Below are positions 1 through 8,987 of a stretch of 39,066 nt of DNA, piece by piece; positions within the stretch are counted from its first letter, which is position 1; each line of letters starts with the position of its first letter. A program made the position numbers and the translations under genes. The stretch spans positions 1 through 39,066 of the forward strand of contig JAISXA010000085.1 of assembly GCA_031270685.1 (NCBI GenBank), written 5' to 3'. The notes below the pieces were generated by a model. That model was not told where the DNA came from. It did no database searches and worked only from the letters and a program-made list of their open reading frames with translations. Source of the DNA: Planctomycetota bacterium. GTDB lineage: Bacteria > Planctomycetota > SZUA-567.

Positions 1-2
1 CC

Positions 3-1556
3 GGCGACATCGTCAACAACGCCAACGTGACCTTCAACCGCTCCGACGATCTCGCCTACGGCAACGCGATCAGCGGAAGCGGCAGCCTGACCAAGAGAGG
101 GTTGGGAACCCTCACGCTCTCGGGCGCGAACACCTACGACGGAATGACGACCGTCGAAGAAGGGAAGCTCCAACTCGCGAACGGCGGCGCGATCTCCACC
201 CAACTCACGCTGCGCGGCGGCGCGGAATTCGATTCGGGCGGCGCTCCGGTCCCGCTTGACCGCCTCGACGTTTTCGGCGGCGCGGAGCCGGCGCGCTACA
301 CCGGCAACCTAACCGCAAGCGGCGCGATGAACTTCTACGTTCCGGCGGCGATGATAAGCGGCGGCACGCTGCTCGCCGTCGACGGGGCAGTGAGCCTCGC
401 GAACCCCACCGTCAACGTCGGCATCGACGGCGCCGCGACGACGCCCCAGGCCGGCTATCAAATCGTCCTCATCGATTCGGCCAGTCCGATCGCCGGCACG
501 CGCGCCAACAACGTCGCGCGGGGAACGGGGATGCAGGGCGTAACGCTCGACCTCGCCTTCGACCTCACACAGACGGCGAATCAACTCCTGGCGACGCTCA
601 GCGCGCCCCCGAGCGCCAGCGCCGCCGCCCAAAACCTGTCCGAAGGCTACCTCTCGGGATCGGCGTTCCTTTCCCAGGGCGCCGACTTCCTCCTTTCCCG
701 GGGGCGGGACGCCATGCGCGACGCGGCCTCGGCCTCGACCTGGCGGCCTGAAATCTTCGCCGCGATCGGCGGCTGGAAAATCCGCCAGCAAACCGGTTCC
801 TCCGTCGACGCGCGCGGACGCACGCTGGTCGCCGGCCTGGCCGCCGGCAGGGACCTCGGCGTCGGACGCCTGACCGGCGCGCTCTTCCTCGAATACGGTT
901 CCGGCGGCTACGACAGCTACAACAGTTATGCCGGGAACCGGATCAAGGGCGGCGGCGACGCCAGCCACCTGGGCGCGGGCCTGCTCGCCGAACTCGCGAC
1001 CGCCGGCGGATATTTCCTCGACGCGAGCCTGCGCGCCGGAAGCGTCAAGGCCGACTACCGCTCGGACGACTTGCGGGACCAGGCCGGCGTACGGGCCGAA
1101 TACGGCGCGAAGAGCGCCTACCTGGGCGCGCACCTCGGGGTCGGGAAAAGCTTCGAGTTCTCCGCGGCGAACCGGATCGAACCCTACCTGCGGGGCGTCT
1201 GGACGCGGCAGGGGAAGGACGCGGCCCGGCTTTCGACCGGCGAGCGGCTTGAATTCGACGCCATCGAATCCATGCGTCTGCGCGTGGGCGCGCGGGTGAG
1301 CCATGCCTTCACGCCCGCGCTCACCGCCTACGCGGGCCTCGCCGTCGACCGGGAATTCTCCGGCGAGGCCAGGGCGCGCACCAACGGCGTCGCCATCGAC
1401 GCGCCCCGGCTCAGGGGGACGACGGCGGTCGGCGAAATCGGCCTGACCGCGAAGCCCGGCGCCAAGCGCCCCTTCCACATCGACCTCGGGATTCAGGGCT
1501 ACGCCGGGCGGCGCGAAGGCGTGAGCGGGGGTTTGACGCTGCGGTATTTCTTCTGA
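3..1556 (+). CDS. Autotransporter C-terminal part (PATR passenger repeat plus outer-membrane beta-barrel), 5' truncated by window edge
   Basis: Open frame from the window edge; GSGSLTKRGLGTLTLSGANTYDGMTTVEEGKLQLA matches the passenger-associated transport repeat pattern; barrel-like C-terminus ending in aromatic LRYFF. Confidence 0.9.
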   Translation, partial: GDIVNNANVTFNRSDDLAYGNAISGSGSLTKRGLGTLTLSGANTYDGMTTVEEGKLQLANGGAISTQLTLRGGAEFDSGGAPVPLDRLDVFGGAEPARYTGNLTASGAMNFYVPAAMISGGTLLAVDGAVSLANPTVNVGIDGAATTPQAGYQIVLIDSASPIAGTRANNVARGTGMQGVTLDLAFDLTQTANQLLATLSAPPSASAAAQNLSEGYLSGSAFLSQGADFLLSRGRDAMRDAASASTWRPEIFAAIGGWKIRQQTGSSVDARGRTLVAGLAAGRDLGVGRLTGALFLEYGSGGYDSYNSYAGNRIKGGGDASHLGAGLLAELATAGGYFLDASLRAGSVKADYRSDDLRDQAGVRAEYGAKSAYLGAHLGVGKSFEFSAANRIEPYLRGVWTRQGKDAARLSTGERLEFDAIESMRLRVGARVSHAFTPALTAYAGLAVDREFSGEARARTNGVAIDAPRLRGTTAVGEIGLTAKPGAKRPFHIDLGIQGYAGRREGVSGGLTLRYFF

Positions 1557-1571
1557 GGAGGTCGTCTTTCA

Positions 1572-1605
1572 CGGGAAATCGGGCGGCGGGCGGCCCGATT
1601 TCCCG
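1572..1605. repeat. Intergenic hairpin (family copy 1), possible bidirectional terminator
   Basis: cgggaaatcgggc / gcccgatttcccg, perfect 13-bp stem, 8-nt loop, between convergent genes. Confidence 0.8.
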
Positions 1606-1620
1606 CAACCCCGCCCACCG

Positions 1621-3396
1621 CTAGCGCGGCACGCTGATGGTCATGAGGAACTCGGCGTTGGTCTTGTGCGACTTCATTTTGGCGTGCAGGAATTCCATCG
1701 CGTCCACCACGTTCATGTCGTTAAGGTATTTGCGGACCAGCCAGATGCGGTTCAGCTCGTCGGGATGGACGATGCGCTCCTCCTTGCGGGTGCCGGACTG
1801 GTTGACGTCGATGGCCGGATAGAGCCGGCGGTTCACCAGGCGGCGGTCGAGGTGCAGCTCGGCGTTGCCCGTGCCCTTGAACTCCTCGAAGATGACCTCG
1901 TCCATGCGGCTGCCGGTGTCGATGAGCGCGGTGCCGATGATGGTGAGGCTGCCGCCGTCCTCGATGTTGCGCGCCGCGCCGAAGAAGCGCTTCGGCTTCT
2001 GGAGCGCGTTGGCGTCGACGCCGCCGGAAAGGATGCGGCCGGAGTGCGGCGCTTCCGCGTTGTGGGCCCGGCCGAGGCGGGTGATCGAATCGAGCAGGAT
2101 CACCACGTCCCTGCCGTATTCCACCAGCCGCTTCGCCTTTTCAATGACCATGTTGGCGACCGCGATGTGGCGGGAGGTCGGCTCGTCGAAAGTGGAACTG
2201 ACCACCTCGCCCTTGACCGAACGTTCCATCTCCGTCACTTCCTCGGGGCGCTCGTCGATCAGGAGCACCATCAGCGCGACCTCGGGGTTGTTCACGGCTA
2301 TGGCGTTGGCGACGTGCTGCAACAGCACCGTCTTGCCGGTGCGCGGCGGCGCGACGAACAGCGCGCGCTGGCCCTTGCCGATGGGCATGACCAGGTCGAC
2401 GACGCGGGTGGACCATTCGCCGGGATCGTGCTCGAGGATCAGCCGCTGGTTCGGGAACAGCGGGGTGAGGTCCTCGAACAGCACCTTGTCCTTGAGCGCC
2501 TCCGGCTCATCGTGGTTGATCGCCTCGACCCGCAGCAGGGCGAAATAGTTCTCGTTGTCCTTGGGGGGACGGATCTGGCCGGAGATGGTGAGGCCGGTGC
2601 GCATGCCGAAGCGGCGGATCTGCGAAGGCGAGATGTAGATGTCGTCCGGGCAGGGCAGATAATTGAACTTGGGACTGCGCAGGAAACCGTAGCCGTCGGG
2701 AAGCACCTCGATGCAGCCTTCGCCGTACAACAGGCCGTTCTGGTTGACCCGGTTCTTTATGATAGCGAACACCAGCTCCTGTTTCACCATGCCGGCGATG
2801 CCTTCGAGCTTTTCGCTCCGGGCGAGCTTGCGCAGTTCGGTGACGGTTAGATCCTTGAGCGCCGTTATATGCAGTTCGCCGCGCTTGATCTGCTCGTAGA
2901 TCTGTTCCCGCTTCATGCCGCGCGCCTCGCGCTGCTCCAGGGACAGGCCCGCGACGAACTCCTCGTGCGCCGCCGCGGCCTCGGATTCGGACAGCGGACC
3001 GTCGTCGTCCTTCGGGGCGGGAACGAAGGCGGCCGCGGCCGGGTCGGACGCGGTCGCCGGCCTCTCCTCCGGCTCGGCGGGAAGCGGCGCCGGAACGGGC
3101 GCCGGCGCCGGGAGCGGGAGCGGCGCCGCTGCCTGAATCGCCGGAAGCGGAAGTTTCGGCGCCATCTTCACCCGCTTGAGCGGCGTCCGCGCCGGAATGG
3201 GGGCGGCGACGTCGCCCGCCCCGGCTTCGGGTTCGGGGAAGGGGAGCGATGGTTCGGGCTGCCGGCTTTCCGCCGGAACCTCGCCGGCCGCCTTGACCGG
3301 CTCCTCGTTGACGACCGCCGCTTCCGGCTCGGGCAGGGGGTTCTTCCTGGGTCTTCCGGGTCTGCGCCCGGCCGGTTTCTTCGGCGTTTCGTTCAT
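1621..3396 (-). CDS. rho: Transcription termination factor Rho with Pro/Ala-rich N-terminal extension
   Basis: [68 protein letters not shown] motifs. Confidence 0.97.
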   Translation of the reverse strand: MNETPKKPAGRRPGRPRKNPLPEPEAAVVNEEPVKAAGEVPAESRQPEPSLPFPEPEAGAGDVAAPIPARTPLKRVKMAPKLPLPAIQAAAPLPLPAPAPVPAPLPAEPEERPATASDPAAAAFVPAPKDDDGPLSESEAAAAHEEFVAGLSLEQREARGMKREQIYEQIKRGELHITALKDLTVTELRKLARSEKLEGIAGMVKQELVFAIIKNRVNQNGLLYGEGCIEVLPDGYGFLRSPKFNYLPCPDDIYISPSQIRRFGMRTGLTISGQIRPPKDNENYFALLRVEAINHDEPEALKDKVLFEDLTPLFPNQRLILEHDPGEWSTRVVDLVMPIGKGQRALFVAPPRTGKTVLLQHVANAIAVNNPEVALMVLLIDERPEEVTEMERSVKGEVVSSTFDEPTSRHIAVANMVIEKAKRLVEYGRDVVILLDSITRLGRAHNAEAPHSGRILSGGVDANALQKPKRFFGAARNIEDGGSLTIIGTALIDTGSRMDEVIFEEFKGTGNAELHLDRRLVNRRLYPAIDVNQSGTRKEERIVHPDELNRIWLVRKYLNDMNVVDAMEFLHAKMKSHKTNAEFLMTISVPR

Positions 3397-4040
3397 GGCT
3401 GTCCTTTCATGTCCATAACGGCGACCAGCGCTTCGGCGAGGCGCGCCTTCAGGCCGTCAAGGCCGTTTTTCCCATTATTGTCTATCGTCTCGCAGCGCGT
3501 CCCGCAACCTTCCTCGCGCACCTTGGCGAACAATGGCAGCAGGCGGTTTTCGCGCCGGGTCAATTCCTCTTCGCTCCAGCCGCGATCCGCGGCCCGCCGC
3601 AGGCGCGCCTCCCGGTCCGCCTCCACGACCAGCACGATGTCGCAACGCTTTTCCATGCCCGCGGCGAAAAGCAGCGCCGCCTCGACGATAAGCGGCCGGC
3701 TTCCGCCCGCCGCCGCGATCATGCCGGCGATGACGCGGTCTATCCGCGGGTGAAGCAAGCCTTCCAGCCAGCGGAGAGCGTCCGGGTTCGAGAACACGGC
3801 AGCGGCGATTTTCCTTCTTTCCGGTTTCCCCTCCGCGTCGAGAATCCCCGCCCCGAACCGTTCCGCCAGCTTCGCCGCGACTTCCGATTCGTTCAAAACC
3901 TGGTGGCCGACGGCGTCGGCCTTCACGGCCAGGCCCGGCTCGCCGGTCACTTCGCCCGAGGCGAGCAGACGCGCGACAAAGGACTTCCCCGAACAGGGAA
4001 GGCCGGTCACGCCGACCACCGGCCGGCGCGCCAGGTTCAT
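3393..4040 (-). CDS. coaE: Dephospho-CoA kinase
   Basis: [27 protein letters not shown]-loop, DADAVGHQ-like and [15 protein letters not shown] motifs; ATG overlaps the polA stop (ATGA), stop overlaps the rho start. Confidence 0.92.
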   Translation of the reverse strand: MNLARRPVVGVTGLPCSGKSFVARLLASGEVTGEPGLAVKADAVGHQVLNESEVAAKLAERFGAGILDAEGKPERRKIAAAVFSNPDALRWLEGLLHPRIDRVIAGMIAAAGGSRPLIVEAALLFAAGMEKRCDIVLVVEADREARLRRAADRGWSEEELTRRENRLLPLFAKVREEGCGTRCETIDNNGKNGLDGLKARLAEALVAVMDMKGQP

Positions 4041-6703
4041 TTCGCCTCCAGCCAATTGTCGCCCACGCCGATGTCCACCTTGAGCGGCGTCGCCATCTCG
4101 ACCGCCCCTTCCATCGCCTCGCGCACCAGGCCGGAAAGCTTTTCCACCTCGGCCGGCGGGCATTCGAACAGCAATTCGTCGTGGATCTGCAAGAGCAGCC
4201 GCGACTTCAGCCCCGAAGCGCGGACGCTTCGGCCCACCTTGACCATCGCCGTCTTGATAAGATCGGCGGCGCTGCCCTGGATGATGGTGTTGATCGCCTC
4301 GCGCTCGCCGCGCGCGCGGTGCGCCTGGTTCGAGGAGGCAAGCTCCGGGATGCGGCGCCGGAAGCCGAGCATGGTCGTCACGTAGCCGTTTTCCCGCGCC
4401 TTTTCGAGTTGTTCGTCCATCCAGATCCGGATGCCGGGAAACCGGGCGTAATAGTCGTCGATAAAGCGTTGCGCCTGCTGGCGGCCCATGCCGGTGGTCT
4501 CTGCAAGTCCATGCGCGCTCTGGCCGTAGATGATCCCGAAGTTCACCGCCTTGGCGGCGGAGCGCTGTTCCCGGGTCACCTGTTCCGGCGGAACGCCGTT
4601 CACCTCCGCCGCGACCGCCCGATGGATGTCCATGTCGGCGTTGAAGGCCTGGCGAAGAATCGGATCGCCCGAGAACGCGGCCAGCACCCGCAGTTCGATC
4701 TGGGAATAATCGGCGGCGAGCATTTTCCACCCGTCCTCGGGGATGAACGCCGCCCGGACGGCGCGGCCGCGCTCGGTGCGCACCGGGATGTTCTGCAGGT
4801 TGGGGTTGCTCGACGCCAGGCGCCCGGTCGCGGTCCGGGTCTGCGAAAAACTGGTGTGCAGCCTGCCGGTGCGCGGGTTGACCAGCTTCGGGAGCGCCTC
4901 GAGATAGGTGTTCTTCAGCTTGGCGTACATGCGGTATTCGAGAATGCGCTGGGCGATTTCGGAATTGTGGACGTCGGCCAGCTCCCCAAGCACGGATTCG
5001 TCGGTGGACGCGCCGGTCCGGGTGCGGCGGACGACCGGCAGGCCCAGCTCCTCGAACAGCACCACGGCCAGCTGTTTGGGACTGTCGATGTTGAAATCGC
5101 GGCCGGCGAGGCCGTGGATCTCGGAAGTGATGGCTTCAAGCAGCCGGCCGGTCTCGCGGCTCTCCTCCGCGAGAAGGTCGCCGTCTATCCGTATGCCGAC
5201 GCGCTGCATGTCCGCGAGCACGGCGGAGAGCGGCATTTCAACCTCTTCGAACACCCTGCGCGCGCCGTGTTCATCGAGGCGCCGGTCCAGCGTTTCGCGC
5301 AGGCGCCAAGTGAAATCCGCATCGGCGGCGGCATATTCGGCAACCGTTTCGACCGGAATCTCGGCCATGGTTTTTTGTTTCTTTCCGCTCCCGATCAGTT
5401 CGTCGATGGCGGTCATTTCAACGTTGAAGTATTTGCGCGCCAGGAGCTTGAGGTTATGCTCGATCTGGTGGCCGTCCACGAGGCGGCTCGCGATCAGCGT
5501 GTCGAACGCCGCCCCCGCCAGCCCGATACCAGCGGTCGAGAGGACCAGGGCGTCGAATTTGAGATTGTGGCCGATCTTTCGGAGATCCGGATTCCCGAAA
5601 ACCGCCCGCAGCCGGTCGAGCGCCGATTTGGGCAACACTTTCGCCCCTTCCGGCCCCTTGAACGGGAGGTACCACCCGCTCTTCCCGTTCCAACTGAAGC
5701 TGAGACCGACCAGCTCCGCAAGGAGCGGATCGAGGCCGGTGGTTTCGGTATCGAAGGCGAAACAGTCGACCTTTTCCAGTTCCCGGACAAAAGCCTCGAA
5801 AGCGTCGTCGCCGTCGACCAGGCGGTAATCGCATTCCTCGGGCGGTTGGGAAGCGCTTTCCTCCAGGCGGCGCGCCAGGGACGAAAACCCCAATTCGGTG
5901 AAAATCCCGCGCAGACGGGCGGTGTCGGGCGCCGAGAGCTTGGCCGCTTCAATATCAAGTTCGACCGGCGCGTCGTTCCTGATGGTGGCGAGCCGTTTGG
6001 AGAGCGCGGCCTGTTCCCGGTTGGCGCGGAGCGCCTCGCCGCGCTTGCCCGTGATCTCGTCCAGGTGTTCGAGCAGGTTCTCGAGGCTCCCGTACCGGGA
6101 TATGAGCTGGACGCCGATTTTTTCGCCGATTCCGGGGACGCCGGGGATGTTGTCGGCGGCGTCGCCCCACAAGCCCATGACGTCGGTCAGCCTTTCCGGC
6201 TCGATGCCGCGCTTTTGAACAAACGCCTCGCGGTCGATGAAAATTTCCTTGACGGGATCGTAAATGCGCACGCCGTCGCGGAGAAGCTGGCCGCAATCCT
6301 TGTCCCCGCTGACCAGCGCCACGTCCCAGCCCGCTTCCCGCGCCTTGCGGGTCAGGGTGCCGAGAAGGTCGTCCGCCTCGTAACCCGGGAGCGCGCAGAC
6401 CGGGATCCGGTAGGCGGAGACGATGTCCATGATGATCGGCAGTTGCGCCGCGAGTTCGGGCGGGATCGGTTTGCGGTTGGCCTTGTAGTCGGCGAAATCC
6501 CCGTGCCGAAAGGTGGGACCGGGCGAATCGAAGCAGGCGATCACCGCGTCGGGGCGATGCCGGTCGAGGAGGTCCAGGAGTATCCGGGTAAAACCGAACG
6601 CCGCGCCGGTGGGCCTGCCGTCGGGCGCGGAAAGTCCCTCAACCGCGTAAAAGGCGCGGTAGACCTGGGCGTGACCATCGATGAGAAAAAGGACCGGATT
6701 CAT
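4037..6703 (-). CDS. polA: DNA polymerase I (5'-3' exo, 3'-5' exo and polymerase domains)
   Basis: N-terminal FEN domain; FAFDTETTGLDPL exonuclease motif; DYSQIELRVLAAFSGD, NFGIIYGQSAHGLA and QIHDELLFE polymerase motifs. Confidence 0.97.
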   Translation of the reverse strand: MNPVLFLIDGHAQVYRAFYAVEGLSAPDGRPTGAAFGFTRILLDLLDRHRPDAVIACFDSPGPTFRHGDFADYKANRKPIPPELAAQLPIIMDIVSAYRIPVCALPGYEADDLLGTLTRKAREAGWDVALVSGDKDCGQLLRDGVRIYDPVKEIFIDREAFVQKRGIEPERLTDVMGLWGDAADNIPGVPGIGEKIGVQLISRYGSLENLLEHLDEITGKRGEALRANREQAALSKRLATIRNDAPVELDIEAAKLSAPDTARLRGIFTELGFSSLARRLEESASQPPEECDYRLVDGDDAFEAFVRELEKVDCFAFDTETTGLDPLLAELVGLSFSWNGKSGWYLPFKGPEGAKVLPKSALDRLRAVFGNPDLRKIGHNLKFDALVLSTAGIGLAGAAFDTLIASRLVDGHQIEHNLKLLARKYFNVEMTAIDELIGSGKKQKTMAEIPVETVAEYAAADADFTWRLRETLDRRLDEHGARRVFEEVEMPLSAVLADMQRVGIRIDGDLLAEESRETGRLLEAITSEIHGLAGRDFNIDSPKQLAVVLFEELGLPVVRRTRTGASTDESVLGELADVHNSEIAQRILEYRMYAKLKNTYLEALPKLVNPRTGRLHTSFSQTRTATGRLASSNPNLQNIPVRTERGRAVRAAFIPEDGWKMLAADYSQIELRVLAAFSGDPILRQAFNADMDIHRAVAAEVNGVPPEQVTREQRSAAKAVNFGIIYGQSAHGLAETTGMGRQQAQRFIDDYYARFPGIRIWMDEQLEKARENGYVTTMLGFRRRIPELASSNQAHRARGEREAINTIIQGSAADLIKTAMVKVGRSVRASGLKSRLLLQIHDELLFECPPAEVEKLSGLVREAMEGAVEMATPLKVDIGVGDNWLEAK

Positions 6704-7029
6704 GGCTTCTTGGAAGGAAAGCGTTGCCCGAAAAGGTTTTTAATGGAGCTCCCCGCGCCGCCGCGACGGGAAACGGCAAAGGCGCGCCCCAAAAAGTTTG
6801 CCGGCCGCGCCGCAACCGCGGCCGCCGACGCCTGATCCATACCGGAAAAGAACCGCGCACCCTCTGCGAAAAATCCCCCAAAACCCCGGCGCGGGCAGGT
6901 CAACGACCATAAGTCGAAGATTTGGATATAACGTGGAATTGTCGCCGATATGTCTTCAACATTCGACATTCTACCGTCCCCGCTCCCTTACGTCAACTTT
7001 TTTTCCCCGATTTTGAATATCGAATCAAC

Positions 7030-7058
7030 TTGACAGGAAAAACGCTCCGGCGTTAAAT
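7030..7058 (+). promoter_or_regulatory. Putative sigma70-type promoter
   Basis: TTGACA at 7030-7035, 17-bp spacer, TTAAAT at 7053-7058, in a locally AT-rich intergenic region. Confidence 0.6.
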
Positions 7059-7068
7059 TGGTGAAACG

Positions 7069-7094
7069 TACGCCCGGGCGGGCGTATTTTTTTT
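7069..7094 (+). terminator. Intrinsic terminator-like hairpin plus T8 tract
   Basis: tacgcccg / cgggcgta stem followed by tttttttt. Confidence 0.7.
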
Positions 7095-7117
7095 AAACGT
7101 TTTTGGATGACTGCGGA

Positions 7118-7161
7118 CTTTTAAAGGAAATCGGGCCAACCGCCGCCCGATTTTCTTTAAA
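7118..7161. repeat. Intergenic hairpin (family copy 2)
   Basis: ttaaaggaaatcgggc-caaccgcc-gcccgattttctttaa, 16-bp stem with one G-U; 44-nt match with one difference to 28661-28704. Confidence 0.85.
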
Positions 7162-7181
7162 TCGAGCTGACGGGAAGCGCC

Positions 7182-7847
7182 ATGAAAAGCTACGAAGAAC
7201 TCGCTCCGGAACGCGAGGAAGTCGCGTACTGGATGCGCCGCCTGTATCGCCAGGGTTTGACCACCTGTTCCGGCGGCAACCTCAGCCGCCGCGTCGACGG
7301 GGAAAGGGCGCTTATCACCCCGTCCTCCCTCGACAAGGGCGAAATCGCCGCCGACCGGATCGGCCTGTTCGCCATTGACGGCGAAAACCTTACTCCGCAT
7401 CTCAAAGGGAGCATCGAAACCGACATGCATCTGGGCGTGCTCCGGAACCGGCCGGATATCGACTCCGTGGTGCACGCGCATCCGGTGACGGCCACCTCCT
7501 TCGCGGCCATGGAGATGAGGATCCGCTGCGATCTCACCGCCGAGGCCTACGCGGTCATCGGCGAAGTCGCCTACATCGGATACAGGATCATGGGAAGCGT
7601 CCAGTTGGCGGAACTCGTGGCCGAGGGCATGAAGAGGACCAATGTCGGCGTCATGAAGAACCACGGGGTCATCACCGTGGGGAAGAGCATGCTTCAAGCC
7701 TTCGACCGGATCGAAGTTCTCGAAAACGCCGCCCGGATGACCTGGATCACCCACAGCCTGGGTTCGTGCTCGCCACTTTCCGGAGAACAGCGCCGGGAAA
7801 TCGAATCCGGTTTCTGGCAAACCATCCATCCCCCGAAGGCGGATTGA
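7182..7847 (+). CDS. Class II aldolase/adducin family protein (L-fuculose-phosphate aldolase-like)
   Basis: CSGGNLSRR, VVHAHPVTATSFA and MKNHGVITVG motifs. Confidence 0.9.
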   Translation: MKSYEELAPEREEVAYWMRRLYRQGLTTCSGGNLSRRVDGERALITPSSLDKGEIAADRIGLFAIDGENLTPHLKGSIETDMHLGVLRNRPDIDSVVHAHPVTATSFAAMEMRIRCDLTAEAYAVIGEVAYIGYRIMGSVQLAELVAEGMKRTNVGVMKNHGVITVGKSMLQAFDRIEVLENAARMTWITHSLGSCSPLSGEQRREIESGFWQTIHPPKAD

Positions 7848-7855
7848 AAACCCGA

Positions 7856-8398
7856 TCACCCGGCGGGAGCATAGAGCATCAGACCCGCGACGCCGGCGAG
7901 AACGATGATGGTTATCGGATCAAGTTTCGTCCAGAGCGTCAGGGCGAGCGCGGCGAGGAAAACCGGAACGCTTTCCCAGCCGATGAAATTCTCCCGGTTG
8001 AGAAGCGACAGCGCCGCGGCCAGCACCAGCCCCGCCGCGGCGGGCCGGAGCAGGCGCAGCGCGCCAAGCACGCGCGGGTGATCCTTGAAGGCGAGAAGAA
8101 ATCGGCACGCCAGGGTCACGAAAACGAACGGCGGCAGGCAGACCGCCACGGTGGCAACGACCGATCCCAGGAATCCCCCGGCGGTAAAACCCACATAGGT
8201 GGCGCCATTGATCGCCACCGGCCCCGGGGTTATTTGGGAAAGCGCGACCATATCCGAGAATTCCGCAAGGGAAGCCCAGTTGCGGACATCCACCACCTCA
8301 TGGCCGATCAGCGGCAGGATCGCGTATCCGCCGCCGAAACCGCAGGCGCCGATTTTGAGGAACGACCACCAGAGCGGAAGATGCCCGCTATCTTTCAA
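7856..8398 (-). CDS. Chromate transporter family protein, single ChrA domain
   Basis: LWWSFLKIGACGFGGGYAILPLIGHEVVD...LSQITPGPVAINGATYVGF. Confidence 0.9.
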   Translation of the reverse strand: MKDSGHLPLWWSFLKIGACGFGGGYAILPLIGHEVVDVRNWASLAEFSDMVALSQITPGPVAINGATYVGFTAGGFLGSVVATVAVCLPPFVFVTLACRFLLAFKDHPRVLGALRLLRPAAAGLVLAAALSLLNRENFIGWESVPVFLAALALTLWTKLDPITIIVLAGVAGLMLYAPAG

Positions 8399-8987
8399 GA
8401 TCCTTCTCCACCTGGTCGAACGCTTCGGTCCCGGGATCGCGGCGTCCGGCGTTCCCGATCGGCATGATCGCGCCGATAACGGCCAGCGCCGGCACCACCC
8501 ATGCCGGCGAAATTTTCAAGGACCACACCGCCGCCGTCGTGGCAATGATGAGGACCATGGAAAAAGGCCGCTTTTCGGTTTTTTTGGCCAGGCTCCACGC
8601 CGACCCGGCGATCAATGCGGCGACGGCGGGGCGGATCGCGTTGAAGGCGCCGGCGACATGGGGGTTGTCCTTGACGTTGACGAAAAACGCCGCGATAAGC
8701 AGCATGACGACAAAAGACGGCAGCGTCGTCCCGAGAACGGCGGCGACGGCGCCGGGGATCCTCGCCGTTTTGTAGCCGACGAACACCGCGCTGTTCACCG
8801 CCACCGGCCCCGGGAGCGATTGGGCCAGGGCGAGGGCGTCGAGATATTCGGGCCCGGTAAGCCAGCGCCGTTTCCCGACCACTTCGCGCTCGATCAGCGG
8901 CAACATGGCATAGCCGCCGCCGATCGTGAAGAGGCCTATCTTGAAAAACGAGACGAACAGCCGGGGGAGGAGTTCCGGCGCCGTCAT
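8388..8987 (-). CDS. Chromate transporter family protein, single ChrA domain
   Basis: MTAPELLPRLFVSFFKIGLFTIGGGYAMLPLIEREVV...LAQSLPGPVAVNSAVFVGYK. ATG at 8987 overlaps the upstream stop; the 8388-11816 ORF is only a frame extension. Confidence 0.9.
   Translation of the reverse strand: MTAPELLPRLFVSFFKIGLFTIGGGYAMLPLIEREVVGKRRWLTGPEYLDALALAQSLPGPVAVNSAVFVGYKTARIPGAVAAVLGTTLPSFVVMLLIAAFFVNVKDNPHVAGAFNAIRPAVAALIAGSAWSLAKKTEKRPFSMVLIIATTAAVWSLKISPAWVVPALAVIGAIMPIGNAGRRDPGTEAFDQVEKDLER

Noticed and set aside
4181-6835. 884-aa plus-strand ORF antisense to polA
   Set aside because: Product of high-GC codon bias opposite a clear polA; no recognisable domain.
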